Positions 1 to 12,241 of a stretch of DNA of 64,000 nucleotides are shown in pieces (within the stretch, counting starts at the first letter, position 1; every line of letters starts with the position of its first letter). The notes under the pieces were generated by a model. The model saw nothing but the letters and a program-made list of their open reading frames with translations. It ran no database searches and was not told the origin of the DNA. The translations under genes and the position numbers were made by a program. Origin of the DNA: Arthrobacter subterraneus (GTDB taxonomy: Bacteria; Actinomycetota; Actinomycetes; Actinomycetales; Micrococcaceae); contig NZ_FNDT01000003.1 in the NCBI RefSeq assembly GCF_900099735.1, forward strand, positions 186,001 through 250,000. Direction: 5' to 3'.

Positions 1-1373
1 GCATCGGCCACCACATCGGACTGGAAGGAAGTGATCGCGTCCGCGAAGGAGTTGGGCTCGAAGGTTGCCGCGTTGCGCCCCTCCGGCTTGGTCAGGTAAT
101 CCGCGATGGCGGCGACCGCGTCCTCGGGAGAGGCAACAAGCTCCTCACCGCCGTCGACGGGCAACATCTGCAGCCCCTCCGGCGTCCCGGCCGTGGGGAA
201 GGTGGTTCCCGGCAGCATCTGGATCGACGAAGTAAGCCTGTAGTTCGACCGGGGATCATCCTGTACCAGTACCAGCGCCTGCGGGACCGGATTGGACTCT
301 CCCTGGGTGAGCGCGACGACGGTGCGCGGCCACTCACTGCCGGTGGGGATCATGCTGGTGAGGACGGGATCCGCTGCCACAGGGGTGGGCGCTGCCACCT
401 CGTCGGCCTGTGACCGGACTGAATAGTTGGCGGTTCGCAGCGAAGCGGCCGCACCGGCAACGCGGGACTCAAGCAGTGTTGCGTCGGCCGCGGCGTCGGC
501 CTCCGCCACCGTGGTGGCCACGGATGCCAGAATCCGCTCAAGCTGGGTTTCCAAAATCACGGGGTGCTGTTCCGCAGATTCCGCTTCAGCCGATCCGGAA
601 GGCGCTGCGGGTTCGGTCCCGGTGGCGTGGCCGGCCGCGGTTCCGGAAAGCCCGAGCGCGACGGTGAGTCCGAGGGCAGCCAACGGCCGCACCGGGTGGG
701 CCGTGAAGCTGCTTCCCCGGGGGCCGCGGCGTCCCTCGTTCCGGGCACGGGCACGGGTGCCCGCGGCAGCCGGGTCGCGGCTGGGCCTGCGCGGCTTCGT
801 GAAGCCAAGGGCCACACCGAGAACCAGCAGGAGTGCTCCGACGATGATCAGCGGGACGGCCCAGGGAGTGGCTGTGTCATTGGGGCTGGTGATGGAAACT
901 GCAGTCGGCGCGGGAGTTTCACCGTCCGCGGCGATGAGGATCGACCACTCGCCCTCCCCCGGGTCCAGCCAGCGGTGGGTCAATGAACCGTCAGCGGTTT
1001 CCTCGCTGGTCCAGAGATCGGCACCGCTCGGATTTGGAACGGTCTCCTCGCCCTCGGTGAACTCGGTGGCCAGCTCTTCCTCGCCGATACCGGTGACGGT
1101 CAGGTGCGCGGCATCCGCCACCCAGGCGTCGACGTCGGACGCCCGCCCGACCGCGAGAGTAAAGGTACCCTCGGACTGCACGCTGATGTCGATGTCCTCA
1201 GCGTCCCCCTCCTTGGCGCCGGCATCTATGACCGTCACCGGGCCGCTCTGCGCATCGGCGGGGACCGAAACCGTCACCGTTTCCGGCGGTGCCCACCAGG
1301 TGAGCTGGCCGATGCCCAGCAGTACCAGCAGCGCGCCGATCGCCATGACGGGAACAGCAAGAGGAAAGCGCAC
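1..1373 (-). CDS. Large membrane-anchored protein of unknown function (partial, C-terminus outside window)
   Basis: I do not recognise this protein. The minus strand is open from a GTG at 1373 to the window edge (457 codons plus two bases). An in-frame TAG lies four codons upstream of that GTG, so GTG 1373 or the ATG ten codons in (1346) must be the start. Visible layout: membrane segment at residues 4-22, an Asp/Glu-rich presumably extracytoplasmic domain to about 170, a second segment at 171-191, an Arg/Gly-rich linker, a third hydrophobic segment at about 230-248, then a second Ala/Glu-rich exported-looking domain to the edge. The topology suggests a cell-surface protein. The opposite strand holds a 319-codon open frame, which I judge a shadow because this frame has the membrane segments and natural composition. 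A surface or envelope role is inference only. Confidence 0.7.
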   Translation of the reverse strand, partial: MRFPLAVPVMAIGALLVLLGIGQLTWWAPPETVTVSVPADAQSGPVTVIDAGAKEGDAEDIDISVQSEGTFTLAVGRASDVDAWVADAAHLTVTGIGEEELATEFTEGEETVPNPSGADLWTSEETADGSLTHRWLDPGEGEWSILIAADGETPAPTAVSITSPNDTATPWAVPLIIVGALLLVLGVALGFTKPRRPSRDPAAAGTRARARNEGRRGPRGSSFTAHPVRPLAALGLTVALGLSGTAAGHATGTEPAAPSGSAEAESAEQHPVILETQLERILASVATTVAEADAAADATLLESRVAGAAASLRTANYSVRSQADEVAAPTPVAADPVLTSMIPTGSEWPRTVVALTQGESNPVPQALVLVQDDPRSNYRLTSSIQMLPGTTFPTAGTPEGLQMLPVDGGEELVASPEDAVAAIADYLTKPEGRNAATFEPNSFADAITSFQSDVVAD

Positions 1374-1604
1374 TCGAGAAACCTAACGTTGAAATGGGTG
1401 GGCCCGGGTGAGCCGGGCTGGCGGGACTAGATCCCATCGTAACGAAGATGTCTCAACGGAACCTGAGCGTCAACGCCACCGCACTTCCCAATGGCCCGGA
1501 CACCGCCGGCGACTCCCGCGCAGCGCGTTCCGGTCCTGTTAGTGTTTCGCTAGTTGAGCAACCGGTGTTGACCGTGCCGACACGCAAACGAAAGCGGACC
1601 ATAC
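1374..1604. other. Divergent intergenic region
   Basis: About 230 bases separate the divergent membrane protein and the AI-2E family transporter, so both promoters should lie here. I found no convincing -35/-10 pair, repeat or small gene. Confidence 0.4.
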
Positions 1605-2942
1605 GTGAGTGAACGCGAAGACGTGCCGATCAGCGAGCCCCTGCCCCGCCCGGCGTCGTCAGTGAACCAGACGCCGGAAGAACCCGGCGCAGAGGAGCCG
1701 GCACCCCGAGTGGAACCGGCCCCCCGAGTGGAGCCGCGCCGTCGGGGACTGGGGCCGGCCATGACCCGGCTGCGTTCCATGGTGCCGGTTGCTCAGCCCC
1801 GGCCGCGCTTCGAGTTCCCGCCGGAGCGCGCCGGCAGGGTTCCCGTGGACGAGTCGGTAAGCATCGGCGATGACCGGCTCAAGTTCGGTGGTGCGCAGCC
1901 CCGCTCCATGCGCCAGCACCCGATCCACTTCGGGTTCATGGCCAGCGTCGGGGTGGGACTGGCACTGCTTGCGTATTTCATGATCACCAACGTCGGTCAA
2001 CTGCTGGTCTGGATCGGCGCCGCGCTGTTCATTGCGCTCGGCCTCGACCCCATTGTGCGCTGGCTTGAAGGGCGGAGGGTTCCGCGTCCGGCAGGGATCA
2101 CGCTGGCCCTGGTGATGCTGGTCGGCATCATCGTCGGGTTCTTCGCGGTGCTGATCCCCACGATCGTCTCCCAGACCGGCCAGCTGGTCGAGCGGGCTCC
2201 GGGCTACGCGAGCGACTTCCTCGCCTCCGATTTTTTCCAGACGATCGACCAGCAGTTCCAGGTGCGCGAACGCGTCACGGATGAGGTCGACAAGTTCTTC
2301 GCGGACTCCGAAGCAGTCGGCGGGATCTTCGGCGGCGTGCTTGGTGTGGGCACTGTCATCCTCAACAGCATCTTCGGGGTGCTGGTCATTCTGGTGCTCA
2401 CTCTGTATTTCCTCGCCTCGCTGCCGGGCATGAAAAAGTGGGCATACCGCCTGGCGCCCCGCTCCCGCCGCGAACGCGTGGAGCGGCTCGCCGAGGAGAT
2501 CACGAGCAGCGTCGGCAACTACGTCATCGGCCAGGCGTGTGTGGCCCTGCTGAACGCGTCCTTTGCCTTCATCTTCATGACTATCGCTGACGTTCCGTTC
2601 TCGGTCCTGCTCGCATTCATTGTGGCGATGCTGGCGTTCGTTCCGCTGGTCGGCGCGGTGATTGCCGCCGTCGTCGTCAGTCTTGTGGCCCTCACCGCCG
2701 GGTGGCAGACCGCGGCACTGTTCGCAGTGCTGTATGTGGCCTATCTGCAGGTGGAGGCATATTTCATCTCTCCCCGCATCATGCAGAAGGCTGTGGCGGT
2801 ACCCGGTGCGGTGGCCGTCATCGCGGTGATCGCGGGCGGAAGCCTTCTTGGCGTGCTGGGTGCACTGATCGCCATTCCGCTGGCCGCCGGTGCCATGCTG
2901 CTCCTGAAGGAAGTCTTCATCGCACGGCAGGACAACCAGTAG
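1605..2942 (+). CDS. AI-2E family transporter (TerC/PerM-like permease)
   Basis: This is a 445-residue polytopic membrane protein of the AI-2E/PerM family (PF01594). Residues 1-105 are a hydrophilic Pro/Glu/Arg-rich cytoplasmic tail containing a short APRVEP duplication. From about residue 108 come paired N-terminal membrane segments, a soluble stretch with a DFFQTIDQQF-like amphipathic region, and a C-terminal group of segments typical of the family. The start is the GTG followed by Ser-Glu-Arg; no strong Shine-Dalgarno is seen upstream. Substrates vary in the family (AI-2, Na+/H+, auxin-like compounds), so none can be assigned. The gene is monocistronic and ends 24 nt from the convergent hydrolase. 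Confidence 0.85.
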   Translation: MSEREDVPISEPLPRPASSVNQTPEEPGAEEPAPRVEPAPRVEPRRRGLGPAMTRLRSMVPVAQPRPRFEFPPERAGRVPVDESVSIGDDRLKFGGAQPRSMRQHPIHFGFMASVGVGLALLAYFMITNVGQLLVWIGAALFIALGLDPIVRWLEGRRVPRPAGITLALVMLVGIIVGFFAVLIPTIVSQTGQLVERAPGYASDFLASDFFQTIDQQFQVRERVTDEVDKFFADSEAVGGIFGGVLGVGTVILNSIFGVLVILVLTLYFLASLPGMKKWAYRLAPRSRRERVERLAEEITSSVGNYVIGQACVALLNASFAFIFMTIADVPFSVLLAFIVAMLAFVPLVGAVIAAVVVSLVALTAGWQTAALFAVLYVAYLQVEAYFISPRIMQKAVAVPGAVAVIAVIAGGSLLGVLGALIAIPLAAGAMLLLKEVFIARQDNQ

Positions 2943-2966
2943 CCGTCAGCTCCGGCGCGGACGGCG

Positions 2967-3755
2967 TCACTCGGCGCGCGCTGTGGGCCCCGTCCATTCA
3001 GTGGGCAGCTCCACCGCCCTGCCGAGTACGACGCCGGCAATCTCCTCAAGCGCCCGGCTCACGTACTTTTCCCCCACCCAGAGATGCTTGGCGCCGTCCA
3101 CGCCCACCACGCGTGCCTGCGGCACCCGCGCAAAACGCTCGGCAGCTTCGGGCGGCTGAAGGTAATCGTCATGCTCCGGCACCAGCACATGGAGGGGAAG
3201 CTCTGCCTGCGCCCACGAGTCGAGGTCAGCGTCGGACGCACGATGCAGCGGCGGTGACAGCAGGACAGCGCCCTCGATGAACTCGGCGACCGGCTCCCGG
3301 GCACCGTACTTGAGGCACAGCTCCGTACCGAAGCTCCATCCGACCAGCCACACGTTTTTCAGCCCCTGCTCCACGACCCACCGGACCGCGGCCTCAAGAT
3401 CATGCCGTTCCAGGTTGCCGCCGTCGAATTCACCGTCACTGCAGCCGTGCGGTGAGCAGGTACCCCGGGTATTGAAGCGCAGGACGGCGATGTCCGCCAG
3501 CGCGGGCAGCCGGAAGGACGCCTTGCGGTAGACGTGGGAGTCCATGAAACCGCCCGCTGTGGGCAGGGGATGCAGTGTCACAAGCGTGGCCGCCGGCTCC
3601 CTGTTCTCCGGCGCGGCAAACTCACCGACCAGGGTCAGGCCGTCCGACGTGGTCAGCTCGAGAGCTCGCCGCTCGGCCGGCAGAACCGTGCCTGCCCTGA
3701 TTTCGGATGGTTCGGAGCTGTCGGAGAACTGGTACGCAGGCGCTGCACTCATCAT
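2967..3755 (-). CDS. Alpha/beta hydrolase
   Basis: This is a 262-residue cytoplasmic alpha/beta-hydrolase fold protein. The nucleophile elbow is GWSFG with Ser at about residue 141. An acid in the PEHDDYLQPPE segment and a His in the GAKHLWVG segment complete a likely catalytic triad. The HPLPTAGGFMDSHVYR and NTRGTC segments resemble the COG2945-type hydrolases. The frame is open 20 codons further upstream, but the paired ATGs at 3755 and 3752 (Met-Met-Ser) fit the family N-terminus better; which of the two is used is unclear. Substrate unknown. Confidence 0.85.
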   Translation of the reverse strand: MMSAAPAYQFSDSSEPSEIRAGTVLPAERRALELTTSDGLTLVGEFAAPENREPAATLVTLHPLPTAGGFMDSHVYRKASFRLPALADIAVLRFNTRGTCSPHGCSDGEFDGGNLERHDLEAAVRWVVEQGLKNVWLVGWSFGTELCLKYGAREPVAEFIEGAVLLSPPLHRASDADLDSWAQAELPLHVLVPEHDDYLQPPEAAERFARVPQARVVGVDGAKHLWVGEKYVSRALEEIAGVVLGRAVELPTEWTGPTARAE

Positions 3756-3841
3756 CCAATGCAGTCTACTGAAGCCGTGGAGTGCCTGCGGAACCGCGAC
3801 GGCGCAGCTGGCCACAGGTACTCACGCCGCGGCCAATCCAG

Positions 3842-4162
3842 TCAGCCGGATCGCCGGGTACGCCAGCAGGTCAGATGCCAGTGGCGCCGGTCCGCCAGCG
3901 CGGTTTCCGCACCGAACAGGGAGTCCTCCTGCCAGGCCACCAGGTGGGCAAGACCGGGCGGAATATCCCGGTGGCACCCCGGACAGACATAGTACTTGGC
4001 GGCATTCCGTTCGGTGATCCGCCTGACTGACCAGACGCCGTCGGGCGCTGATTCCCTGGTGGGGATGCCGGCCCGGGCGCGCTCAAGATCCAGCTCCGGA
4101 GCCTCGGACCACTTTCGCCGCGACTGCCCGCGGGGTCTGCGCGGCTGATTGGAACGGGGCAT
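3842..4162 (-). CDS. Small conserved actinobacterial protein with Cys/His zinc-ribbon-like motif
   Basis: This is a 106-residue basic protein divergent from nucS. The N-terminus is rich in Arg/Pro. The C-terminal half carries a CPGC pair, followed by a His and an HxxxC-like HLTC pair, which suggests a single zinc site. Homologues beside nucS in Arthrobacter-like genomes are usually annotated only as hypothetical or ATP/GTP-binding; I see no P-loop, so I do not support the latter. The ATG at 4162 is preferred over the longer frame to 4240, because the longer form would run over the nucS start region. Confidence 0.65.
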   Translation of the reverse strand: MPRSNQPRRPRGQSRRKWSEAPELDLERARAGIPTRESAPDGVWSVRRITERNAAKYYVCPGCHRDIPPGLAHLVAWQEDSLFGAETALADRRHWHLTCWRTRRSG

Positions 4163-4226
4163 GGATCCAGTCTGCACCGGGTGCGCTGTGAACAGGAAAC
4201 CCGCCGGTGCCGGTAAAGTGCCAAGG

Positions 4227-4922
4227 GTGCGTCTAGTCATTGCCCGCTGCTCCGTGGATTACATCGGACGTCTCCGTGCCCACCTCCCGCTCGCTACCCG
4301 GCTGCTGATGGTCAAGGCCGACGGGTCGGTGCTGGTCCATTCCGACGGCGGCTCCTACAAGCCGCTGAACTGGATGAGCCCTCCGGCCACCCTCCGGATC
4401 GTCGAGCCCGCCCCCGAGGACGCGGAGCTGGGGGTATCCGAGACCTGGAACGTGCAGCACGCCAAGAGTGACGACCGCCTGGTGATCAGCATCCATGAAC
4501 TCCTCCACGAAAGTTCACACGACCTCGGCGTGGATCCCGGACTGGTCAAGGATGGTGTGGAGGCTGACCTGCAGAGACTGCTCGCCGAACAGATCAACCT
4601 CCTCGGAGACGGTTACTCCCTGATCCGCCGCGAATACATGACGGCAATAGGCCCTGTGGATATCCTCGCCAGGGACGGCCAGGGACGCACGGTGGCGATT
4701 GAGCTCAAGCGGCGGGGTGATATTGACGGTGTGGAACAGCTGACCCGGTATCTGGAGCTGCTGAACCGGGATCCGCTGATGGCCCCCGTGCGGGGAGTCT
4801 TCGCAGCGCAGCAGATCAAACGCCAGGCGCGGGTACTTGCCCAGGACCGCGGCATCGACTGTTTAACGCTCGACTATGACGCCATGCGGGGCGTTGACGA
4901 CGTCGATTCCCGCCTCTTCTAG
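4227..4922 (+). CDS. nucS: Endonuclease NucS (EndoMS), mismatch-specific
   Basis: NucS/EndoMS cleaves mismatch-containing DNA and provides non-canonical mismatch repair in Actinobacteria, which lack MutS/MutL. The protein is 231 residues. It has an N-terminal DNA-binding/dimerisation domain (about 1-115) and a C-terminal RecB-like nuclease domain. The catalytic residues are visible as Asp145 in GPVDIL and Glu159/Lys161 in AIELKRRG (D-X14-ExK). The chain ends in SRLF, similar to the short hydrophobic C-terminal tail by which family members contact the sliding clamp (inferred here). Start GTG at 4227 gives the family N-terminus [12 protein letters not shown]; the open frame extends 26 codons further upstream without support. 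M. tuberculosis also has nucS a few genes downstream of its atp operon. Confidence 0.95.
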   Translation: MRLVIARCSVDYIGRLRAHLPLATRLLMVKADGSVLVHSDGGSYKPLNWMSPPATLRIVEPAPEDAELGVSETWNVQHAKSDDRLVISIHELLHESSHDLGVDPGLVKDGVEADLQRLLAEQINLLGDGYSLIRREYMTAIGPVDILARDGQGRTVAIELKRRGDIDGVEQLTRYLELLNRDPLMAPVRGVFAAQQIKRQARVLAQDRGIDCLTLDYDAMRGVDDVDSRLF

Positions 4923-5239
4923 CGTTCGCGACAAGGCCCCGGCAGCGCCTGAATTCGCTTTGAACCGGTTACCTGAACCCGGAACTTCCGCAATAGCCGA
5001 ATTTCCGCTTAACAATCGGTTTATTCACCGGATTGTCCGTTGACCAGCCCATACGGCTATGTGATGCTTATTTCAGTCTTTGTGTACGTGGTTTTTCATG
5101 CTCGCAAGACAGGTTGCGAGCGTGAAGCTCCTCGTCAGTGCAGGGTCATTCTTGTCCTCGATGGAATTCACGCGGAGTAACTCGCGGCCGGCATACAGTG
5201 TGCCGGTCAGAATATGTTCCATTATGAGGAGAAATATAA
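4923..5239. other. nucS-cspA intergenic region with cold-shock leader
   Basis: There are 317 bases without a gene. The distal part is the likely long 5' leader of the cold-shock gene (about 165 nt if transcription starts near 5075). I see no open frame of interest and no perfect hairpin that would mark a nucS terminator. Confidence 0.5.
5040..5068 (+). promoter_or_regulatory. Candidate cspA promoter
   Basis: A TTGACC hexamer (5040-5045) is followed after 17 nt by GATGCT (5063-5068), a near-consensus -35 with a weak -10. It would yield a leader of roughly 165 nt, in keeping with the long structured leaders of cspA-type mRNAs. The assignment is by eye. Confidence 0.35.
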
Positions 5240-5443
5240 ATGGCACAGGGAACCGTCAAGTGGTTCAACGCTGAAAAGGGATTCGGCTTCATCACACCGG
5301 ATGACTCCGAGGGCGACGTCTTTGTTCACTACTCGGAGATCCAGACCGGCGGATTCCGCACCCTTGATGAGAACCAGCGCGTGCAGTTCGAGATCGGTCA
5401 GGGCGCCAAGGGCCCCCAGGCCACCGGCGTCACCGCGCTGTAA
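5240..5443 (+). CDS. cspA: Cold-shock protein, CspA family
   Basis: This is a 67-residue single cold-shock domain protein, an RNA/ssDNA chaperone. It has the RNP1 motif KGFGFI and the RNP2 motif VFVHY in the usual order, starting [19 protein letters not shown] strong Shine-Dalgarno (AGGAG) sits 8 nt before the ATG. The gene is monocistronic, with a long leader upstream and a strong hairpin terminator downstream. The family is usually regulated at the level of leader folding and mRNA stability. Paralogues usually exist in such genomes, so the letter suffix is nominal. Confidence 0.95.
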   Translation: MAQGTVKWFNAEKGFGFITPDDSEGDVFVHYSEIQTGGFRTLDENQRVQFEIGQGAKGPQATGVTAL

Positions 5444-5460
5444 CTCGTTTCCGCGTAATA

Positions 5461-5494
5461 GTGACGGCCCCCGCAATCCTGCGGGGGCCGTCAC
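5461..5494 (+). terminator. Rho-independent-type terminator after cspA
   Basis: A perfect 14-bp GC-rich stem (5461-5474 with 5481-5494) has a 6-nt loop AATCCT and lies 18 nt after the cspA stop. It has no strong U-tract. It can serve as a bidirectional barrier toward the minus-strand atp operon tail, which ends at 5548. Confidence 0.8.
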
Positions 5495-5547
5495 TGCTTA
5501 AGCTGTTCTGCTGTGCCTGATGCGGTTCTGCTGTCAGATTCGGCCGC

Positions 5548-5979
5548 TTACCGCCAGGTACCGATCCCAATGACCGGACCGGCCTCCAGCCACGATGACA
5601 GCCCGGCGTACACATCGAACTTCATTGCCAGCAACACGTCGGTCCCCTCATAGCTCAGCGAAACGATGATTGTGCCGGGCTGGACCTGGGCCTTCTCCTG
5701 CTCGGAGGGCTCACGCCAGCCCTTCAGCTCGAGCGAGCTCCGAAGGTAGCGGTGCCTGGGACGCGGGCTGAGGGACACAAGACGAAGCCACTCCAGATGC
5801 TTGTCCGTATAGCGACAAACCCCCATCCGCCATCCCCGGTCAGGGAGGCGAATGGAGGCGTCAAAGGTTCCGAGTGCAGTGCGCAGCTGGTAGCGGCGGA
5901 GGCAGAAGGCGCCGATCATCAGCACGAGCAGTGCGCAGAGCACCGCCAGGGTGATGAACGTGATTCCGATGCCGTCCAT
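5548..5979 (-). CDS. DUF2550 family membrane-anchored protein
   Basis: This is a 143-residue protein with one N-terminal membrane segment (about 5-27) followed by a soluble cytoplasmic domain rich in Arg/Trp (GWRMGVCRYTDKHLEWLRL). It matches the DUF2550 family found directly after atpC in Actinobacteria (Rv1312 in M. tuberculosis). It starts 10 nt after the atpC stop, so it is the last gene of the atp transcript. Function unknown; the conserved position suggests a link to the membrane or the ATP synthase but does not prove one. Confidence 0.85.
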   Translation of the reverse strand: MDGIGITFITLAVLCALLVLMIGAFCLRRYQLRTALGTFDASIRLPDRGWRMGVCRYTDKHLEWLRLVSLSPRPRHRYLRSSLELKGWREPSEQEKAQVQPGTIIVSLSYEGTDVLLAMKFDVYAGLSSWLEAGPVIGIGTWR

Positions 5980-5989
5980 CAGGGTTTCG

Positions 5990-6274
5990 CTACTTGGTGT
6001 CTGCGGTCACTGAACCGCCAATCCTGGCATTGTCGGCAACGATCACCACGCGGTTGCTGTCCACGGAGAAGAAACCGCCGTCGACACCAACCGTGAGTCG
6101 TTCGCCGGAGACCGGCTGAATGGCAAGTTCGCCTTCGGCGAGGATGGCAAGCACCGGTGAATGGCCGGGAAGAATGCCGATTTCCCCGTCAGAAGTGCGG
6201 GCTTTGACCATGGTTGCCGCACCGGACCACACGAAGTGGTCCGCCGCGACAATTTCAACTTCAAGTTCAGCCAT
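5990..6274 (-). CDS. atpC: ATP synthase epsilon chain
   Basis: This is the 94-residue epsilon subunit of F1. The N-terminal beta-sandwich is complete (MAELEVEIVAADHFVWSG, then GEIGILPGHSPVLAIL), but the C-terminal helical hairpin of about 40 residues found in E. coli epsilon is absent. Such short forms are usual in Actinobacteria. Without the hairpin, epsilon-mediated inhibition of ATP hydrolysis should be weaker or work differently (inference). It lies 6 nt after atpD. Confidence 0.95.
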   Translation of the reverse strand: MAELEVEIVAADHFVWSGAATMVKARTSDGEIGILPGHSPVLAILAEGELAIQPVSGERLTVGVDGGFFSVDSNRVVIVADNARIGGSVTADTK

Positions 6275-6280
6275 GGGGGC

Positions 6281-8718
<2,438 letters not shown>

Positions 8719-8804
8719 ACTTGTCCTTTCCTTCGTAGTCCCTGGAAGGCACTACGGCTCAGGCTGCGGGCGTCCGCGCGCGGTGCGCGCTTTCGCTCGA
8801 GCCG

Positions 8805-10439
8805 TTAGCGCTTCTGCTTGACGATCTTTTCCTGGTCCACAGCGCCCTCGTCGAGCGGGCTGTGCTCCTCGTGCCCTGCGACCAGGCCGTCGTGGCCCTC
8901 ACCGAAGAATCCCTGCTTGAAGTCGGTGATCTGCGACTTCAGCTCATCCACGGTGGAGTCCTCAAGCTGGTTGGTCTGTGCCAGCGTGGTCAGCACGGAG
9001 GACTTGTGACGGAGATGCTCGAGGAACTGCGACTCGAACTTCCGGATGTCCTCGACCGGAACATCATCAAGGTAGCCGTTGGTTCCGGCCCAGATGGAGA
9101 CGACCTGCTCCTCGACGGGGAACGGCGCGTACTGGCCCTGCTTGAGCAGTTCCATGAGGCGGGCGCCGCGGGTCAGCTGCTGGCGGGACGCCGCATCCAG
9201 GTCCGAGGCGAACATGGCGAATGCCTGCATGTCGCGGTACTGGGCGAGGTCGAGCTTCAAAGTACCCGAGACCTTCTTCATCGCCTTGACCTGCGCAGCG
9301 CCACCGACGCGGGAAACCGACACACCGACGTCGACGGCCGGCCGCTGGTTCGCATTGAACAGATCAGACTGGAGGAAGATCTGGCCATCGGTGATGGAGA
9401 TGACGTTGGTCGGGATGTAGGCAGAGACGTCGTTTGCCTTGGTCTCGACCAGCGGCAGGCCGGTCATCGAGCCGGCGCCCAGCTCATCGGAGAGCTTCGC
9501 GCAACGCTCCAGCAGGCGGGAGTGCAGGTAGAACACGTCACCGGGGTACGCCTCGCGTCCCGGCGGGCGGCGCAGCAGCAGCGAAACTGCGCGGTAGGCC
9601 TCAGCCTGCTTGGAGAGATCATCAAAAATGATCAGGACGTGCTTGCCGCCGTACATCCAGTGCTGGCCGATGGCCGATCCGGCGTAGGGCGCGAGGTACT
9701 TGAAGCCCGCGGGGTCCGAGGCCGGAGAAGCCACGATTGTGGTGTATTCGAGGGCGCCCTTGTCTTCGAGGGTCTGCCGCACGGCCGCGATGGTCGATGC
9801 CTTCTGACCGATGGCGACGTAGATGCAGCGAACCTGCTTCTGGACGTCACCGGAAGCCCAGTTGGCCTTCTGGTTGATGATCGTGTCAACCGCGATGGCA
9901 GTCTTGCCGGTCTGGCGGTCGCCGATGATGAGCTGGCGCTGTCCGCGGCCGATCGGGATCATCGCATCGATGGCCTTCAGGCCGGTCTGCATCGGCTCGT
10001 GCACAGACTTGCGCTGCGTAACGCCGGGCGCCTGGAGTTCCAATGCTCGACGCGACTCCGCCTTGATCTCCCCGAGGTCGTCGATGGGCTGACCCAGAGG
10101 ATCAACCACACGTCCAAGGAAGGCGTCGCCCACCGGAACTGAGAGGATCTCCCCGGTCCGGTGTACTTCCTGGCCTTCCTCGATCCCTGTGTAGTCACCG
10201 AGGACGACGACACCGATTTCACGGGTGTCGAGGTTCTGGGCGAGGCCCAGAGTGCCGTCCTCGAAGCGCAGCAGCTCATTCGCCATGACCGAGGGAAGAC
10301 CCTCTACCCTGGCAATGCCGTCGCTTGCGCTCGTTACGCGGCCCACTTCGACCCGCTCGGCGTTTCCGGGTTCGTAGGACGCCGCGAACTCGTTCAACGC
10401 ATTACGGACGTCGTCGGCGTTGATGGTCAATTCGGCCAT
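8805..10439 (-). CDS. atpA: ATP synthase subunit alpha
   Basis: This is the 544-residue non-catalytic F1 alpha subunit. The P-loop [13 protein letters not shown] and the alpha signature region with [14 protein letters not shown] are present. A C-terminal extension of about 30 residues ([22 protein letters not shown]..) beyond the E. coli length is rich in His/Glu/Gly; mycobacterial alpha also carries a C-terminal extension that limits ATP hydrolysis, and a similar role here is possible but inferred. The start is ATG at 10439. Confidence 0.97.
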   Translation of the reverse strand: MAELTINADDVRNALNEFAASYEPGNAERVEVGRVTSASDGIARVEGLPSVMANELLRFEDGTLGLAQNLDTREIGVVVLGDYTGIEEGQEVHRTGEILSVPVGDAFLGRVVDPLGQPIDDLGEIKAESRRALELQAPGVTQRKSVHEPMQTGLKAIDAMIPIGRGQRQLIIGDRQTGKTAIAVDTIINQKANWASGDVQKQVRCIYVAIGQKASTIAAVRQTLEDKGALEYTTIVASPASDPAGFKYLAPYAGSAIGQHWMYGGKHVLIIFDDLSKQAEAYRAVSLLLRRPPGREAYPGDVFYLHSRLLERCAKLSDELGAGSMTGLPLVETKANDVSAYIPTNVISITDGQIFLQSDLFNANQRPAVDVGVSVSRVGGAAQVKAMKKVSGTLKLDLAQYRDMQAFAMFASDLDAASRQQLTRGARLMELLKQGQYAPFPVEEQVVSIWAGTNGYLDDVPVEDIRKFESQFLEHLRHKSSVLTTLAQTNQLEDSTVDELKSQITDFKQGFFGEGHDGLVAGHEEHSPLDEGAVDQEKIVKQKR

Positions 10440-10543
10440 CTGCAGTCCCTGCTCTCCTGTGTTGTGATCACCGCCGGTAAGCGGCGACCGGTGTTGTTTT
10501 CGTCTGTATCGAAGCTAGCTTCAGCGGAGCCGTAGCTGAACGG

Positions 10544-11358
10544 CTAGACAGCCATCTTCCGGCGGAGTTCAGACAGGCGGGTTACCGCCGTAGCGTCCAC
10601 CACTTCGTCTCCGACCTTCACCCGAACGCCGCCCACGAGGGAGGGCTCCAGGTTGACATTGATCTTGAGGTCCCGGCCATACAGCGCGTTCAGCCCTGCC
10701 TGGAGACGTGCAAACTGCTCATCCGACAGCGGACGGGTGACGCTGACGTTGGCAATCCACCGCTCCTGGCGAAGCGCGACAAGCTCAATGAACCGCTGAA
10801 CGAGTGCGGACGGCTTCAGACCCCGGGGCGAAAGCACCGCCTGACGGATCAGGAGCCGCGCCTCGTCTCCCGCAAGGGGAACAAGCTTCAGGGCCAGCGC
10901 CACTTTGGCGGACCCGTCAGCCTGGGGCTCGGACAACGCCCGCTGAAGCTCATGGTTCGATTCAACGACACTCAGGAAGGAGAAGAGGTCATTTTCCAGA
11001 CCTTCCAGTCCCTGAATCCCCTCGCCCCTGTTCTCGGCCACAGCGATAGCGACTGTTGCGGCGAGAGTTTCGAGTGCATCACCGAGATCACGCGGTTTGG
11101 CCCAGCGACGGGCAACCAGCCCCCGCACAATTTCTGCTGCTTCCGGCGAGATCCGTCCGGCGAAGAGCCGGGTTGCCAGGGCAACCCTGTCCTCGCTCGG
11201 GCGGTTCGGGTCCGTGAGGGCTCGGCGGAGTCCTGCATTTGTATCGAGTGCATCGAGGGCGCCGAAGAGTTCCTCCGCCAGCGTCAGTGATGCTGAGCCG
11301 AGACGGAGTTCAAGCTCCTGCCGTGCCTCCGTGAGGGACTGGCTAGATACGCCTGCCA

Positions 11359-11359
<1 letters not shown>
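10544..11359 (-). CDS. atpH: ATP synthase subunit delta (OSCP)
   Basis: This is the 271-residue peripheral-stalk subunit that joins F1 to the b subunits. The C-terminal part (IANVSVTRPLSDEQFARL and VDLNLEPSLVGGVRVKVGDEV-like segment) is the conserved delta/OSCP signature. It is longer than the about 177 residues of E. coli delta, as is usual in Actinobacteria. Its ATG overlaps the atpF stop by one base (TAATG), which indicates translational coupling. Confidence 0.95.
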
Positions 11360-11913
<554 letters not shown>

Positions 11914-11960
11914 TCACCCGTCTTTCTACAACTAGTCTGTTTGGTTGACCAGCGACTCTT

Positions 11961-12164
11961 CTAGAGAACGAAGGCGAAGACCAGACCGAGGATGGCGAGG
12001 GCTTCGGTCAGTGCCAGACCAAGGAATGCGATCGGCTGCAGCACGCGCTGTGCCTCCGGCTGACGAGCAACACCGTTGATGTACGCGGCGAAGACCAGGC
12101 CCACACCGATACCACCGCCGATTGCGGAGAGACCGTAACCTACGAGGTTCAGATTGCCTTCCAT
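11961..12164 (-). CDS. atpE: ATP synthase subunit c
   Basis: This is the 67-residue c-ring proteolipid: two hydrophobic helices joined by the conserved polar loop ARQPEAQ (Arg34-Gln-Pro). The ion-carrying carboxylate is Glu54 in [10 protein letters not shown]. The residue after Glu is Ala, and the first helix lacks the Gln of sodium-type rings, so proton coupling is the better reading (inference from known Na+ signatures). A strong GAAAGGAAA purine tract precedes the ATG. Confidence 0.95.
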   Translation of the reverse strand: MEGNLNLVGYGLSAIGGGIGVGLVFAAYINGVARQPEAQRVLQPIAFLGLALTEALAILGLVFAFVL

Positions 12165-12241
12165 TTTTTTCCTTTCAAGATGCCGCTATGCGGCAGGTTG
12201 GTTGGGATCATCCCCAGCGGGGAAGACTTTGTTACGTGTTG

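Noticed and set aside
427-1386. Long open frame on the plus strand opposite the first gene
   Set aside because: The minus-strand frame has membrane segments and ordinary composition; the plus-strand translation is a Ser/Pro/Arg-rich shadow.
8862-10142. 426-codon plus-strand frame opposite atpA
   Set aside because: Antisense shadow of a highly conserved gene; GC-rich third positions suppress stops on the other strand.
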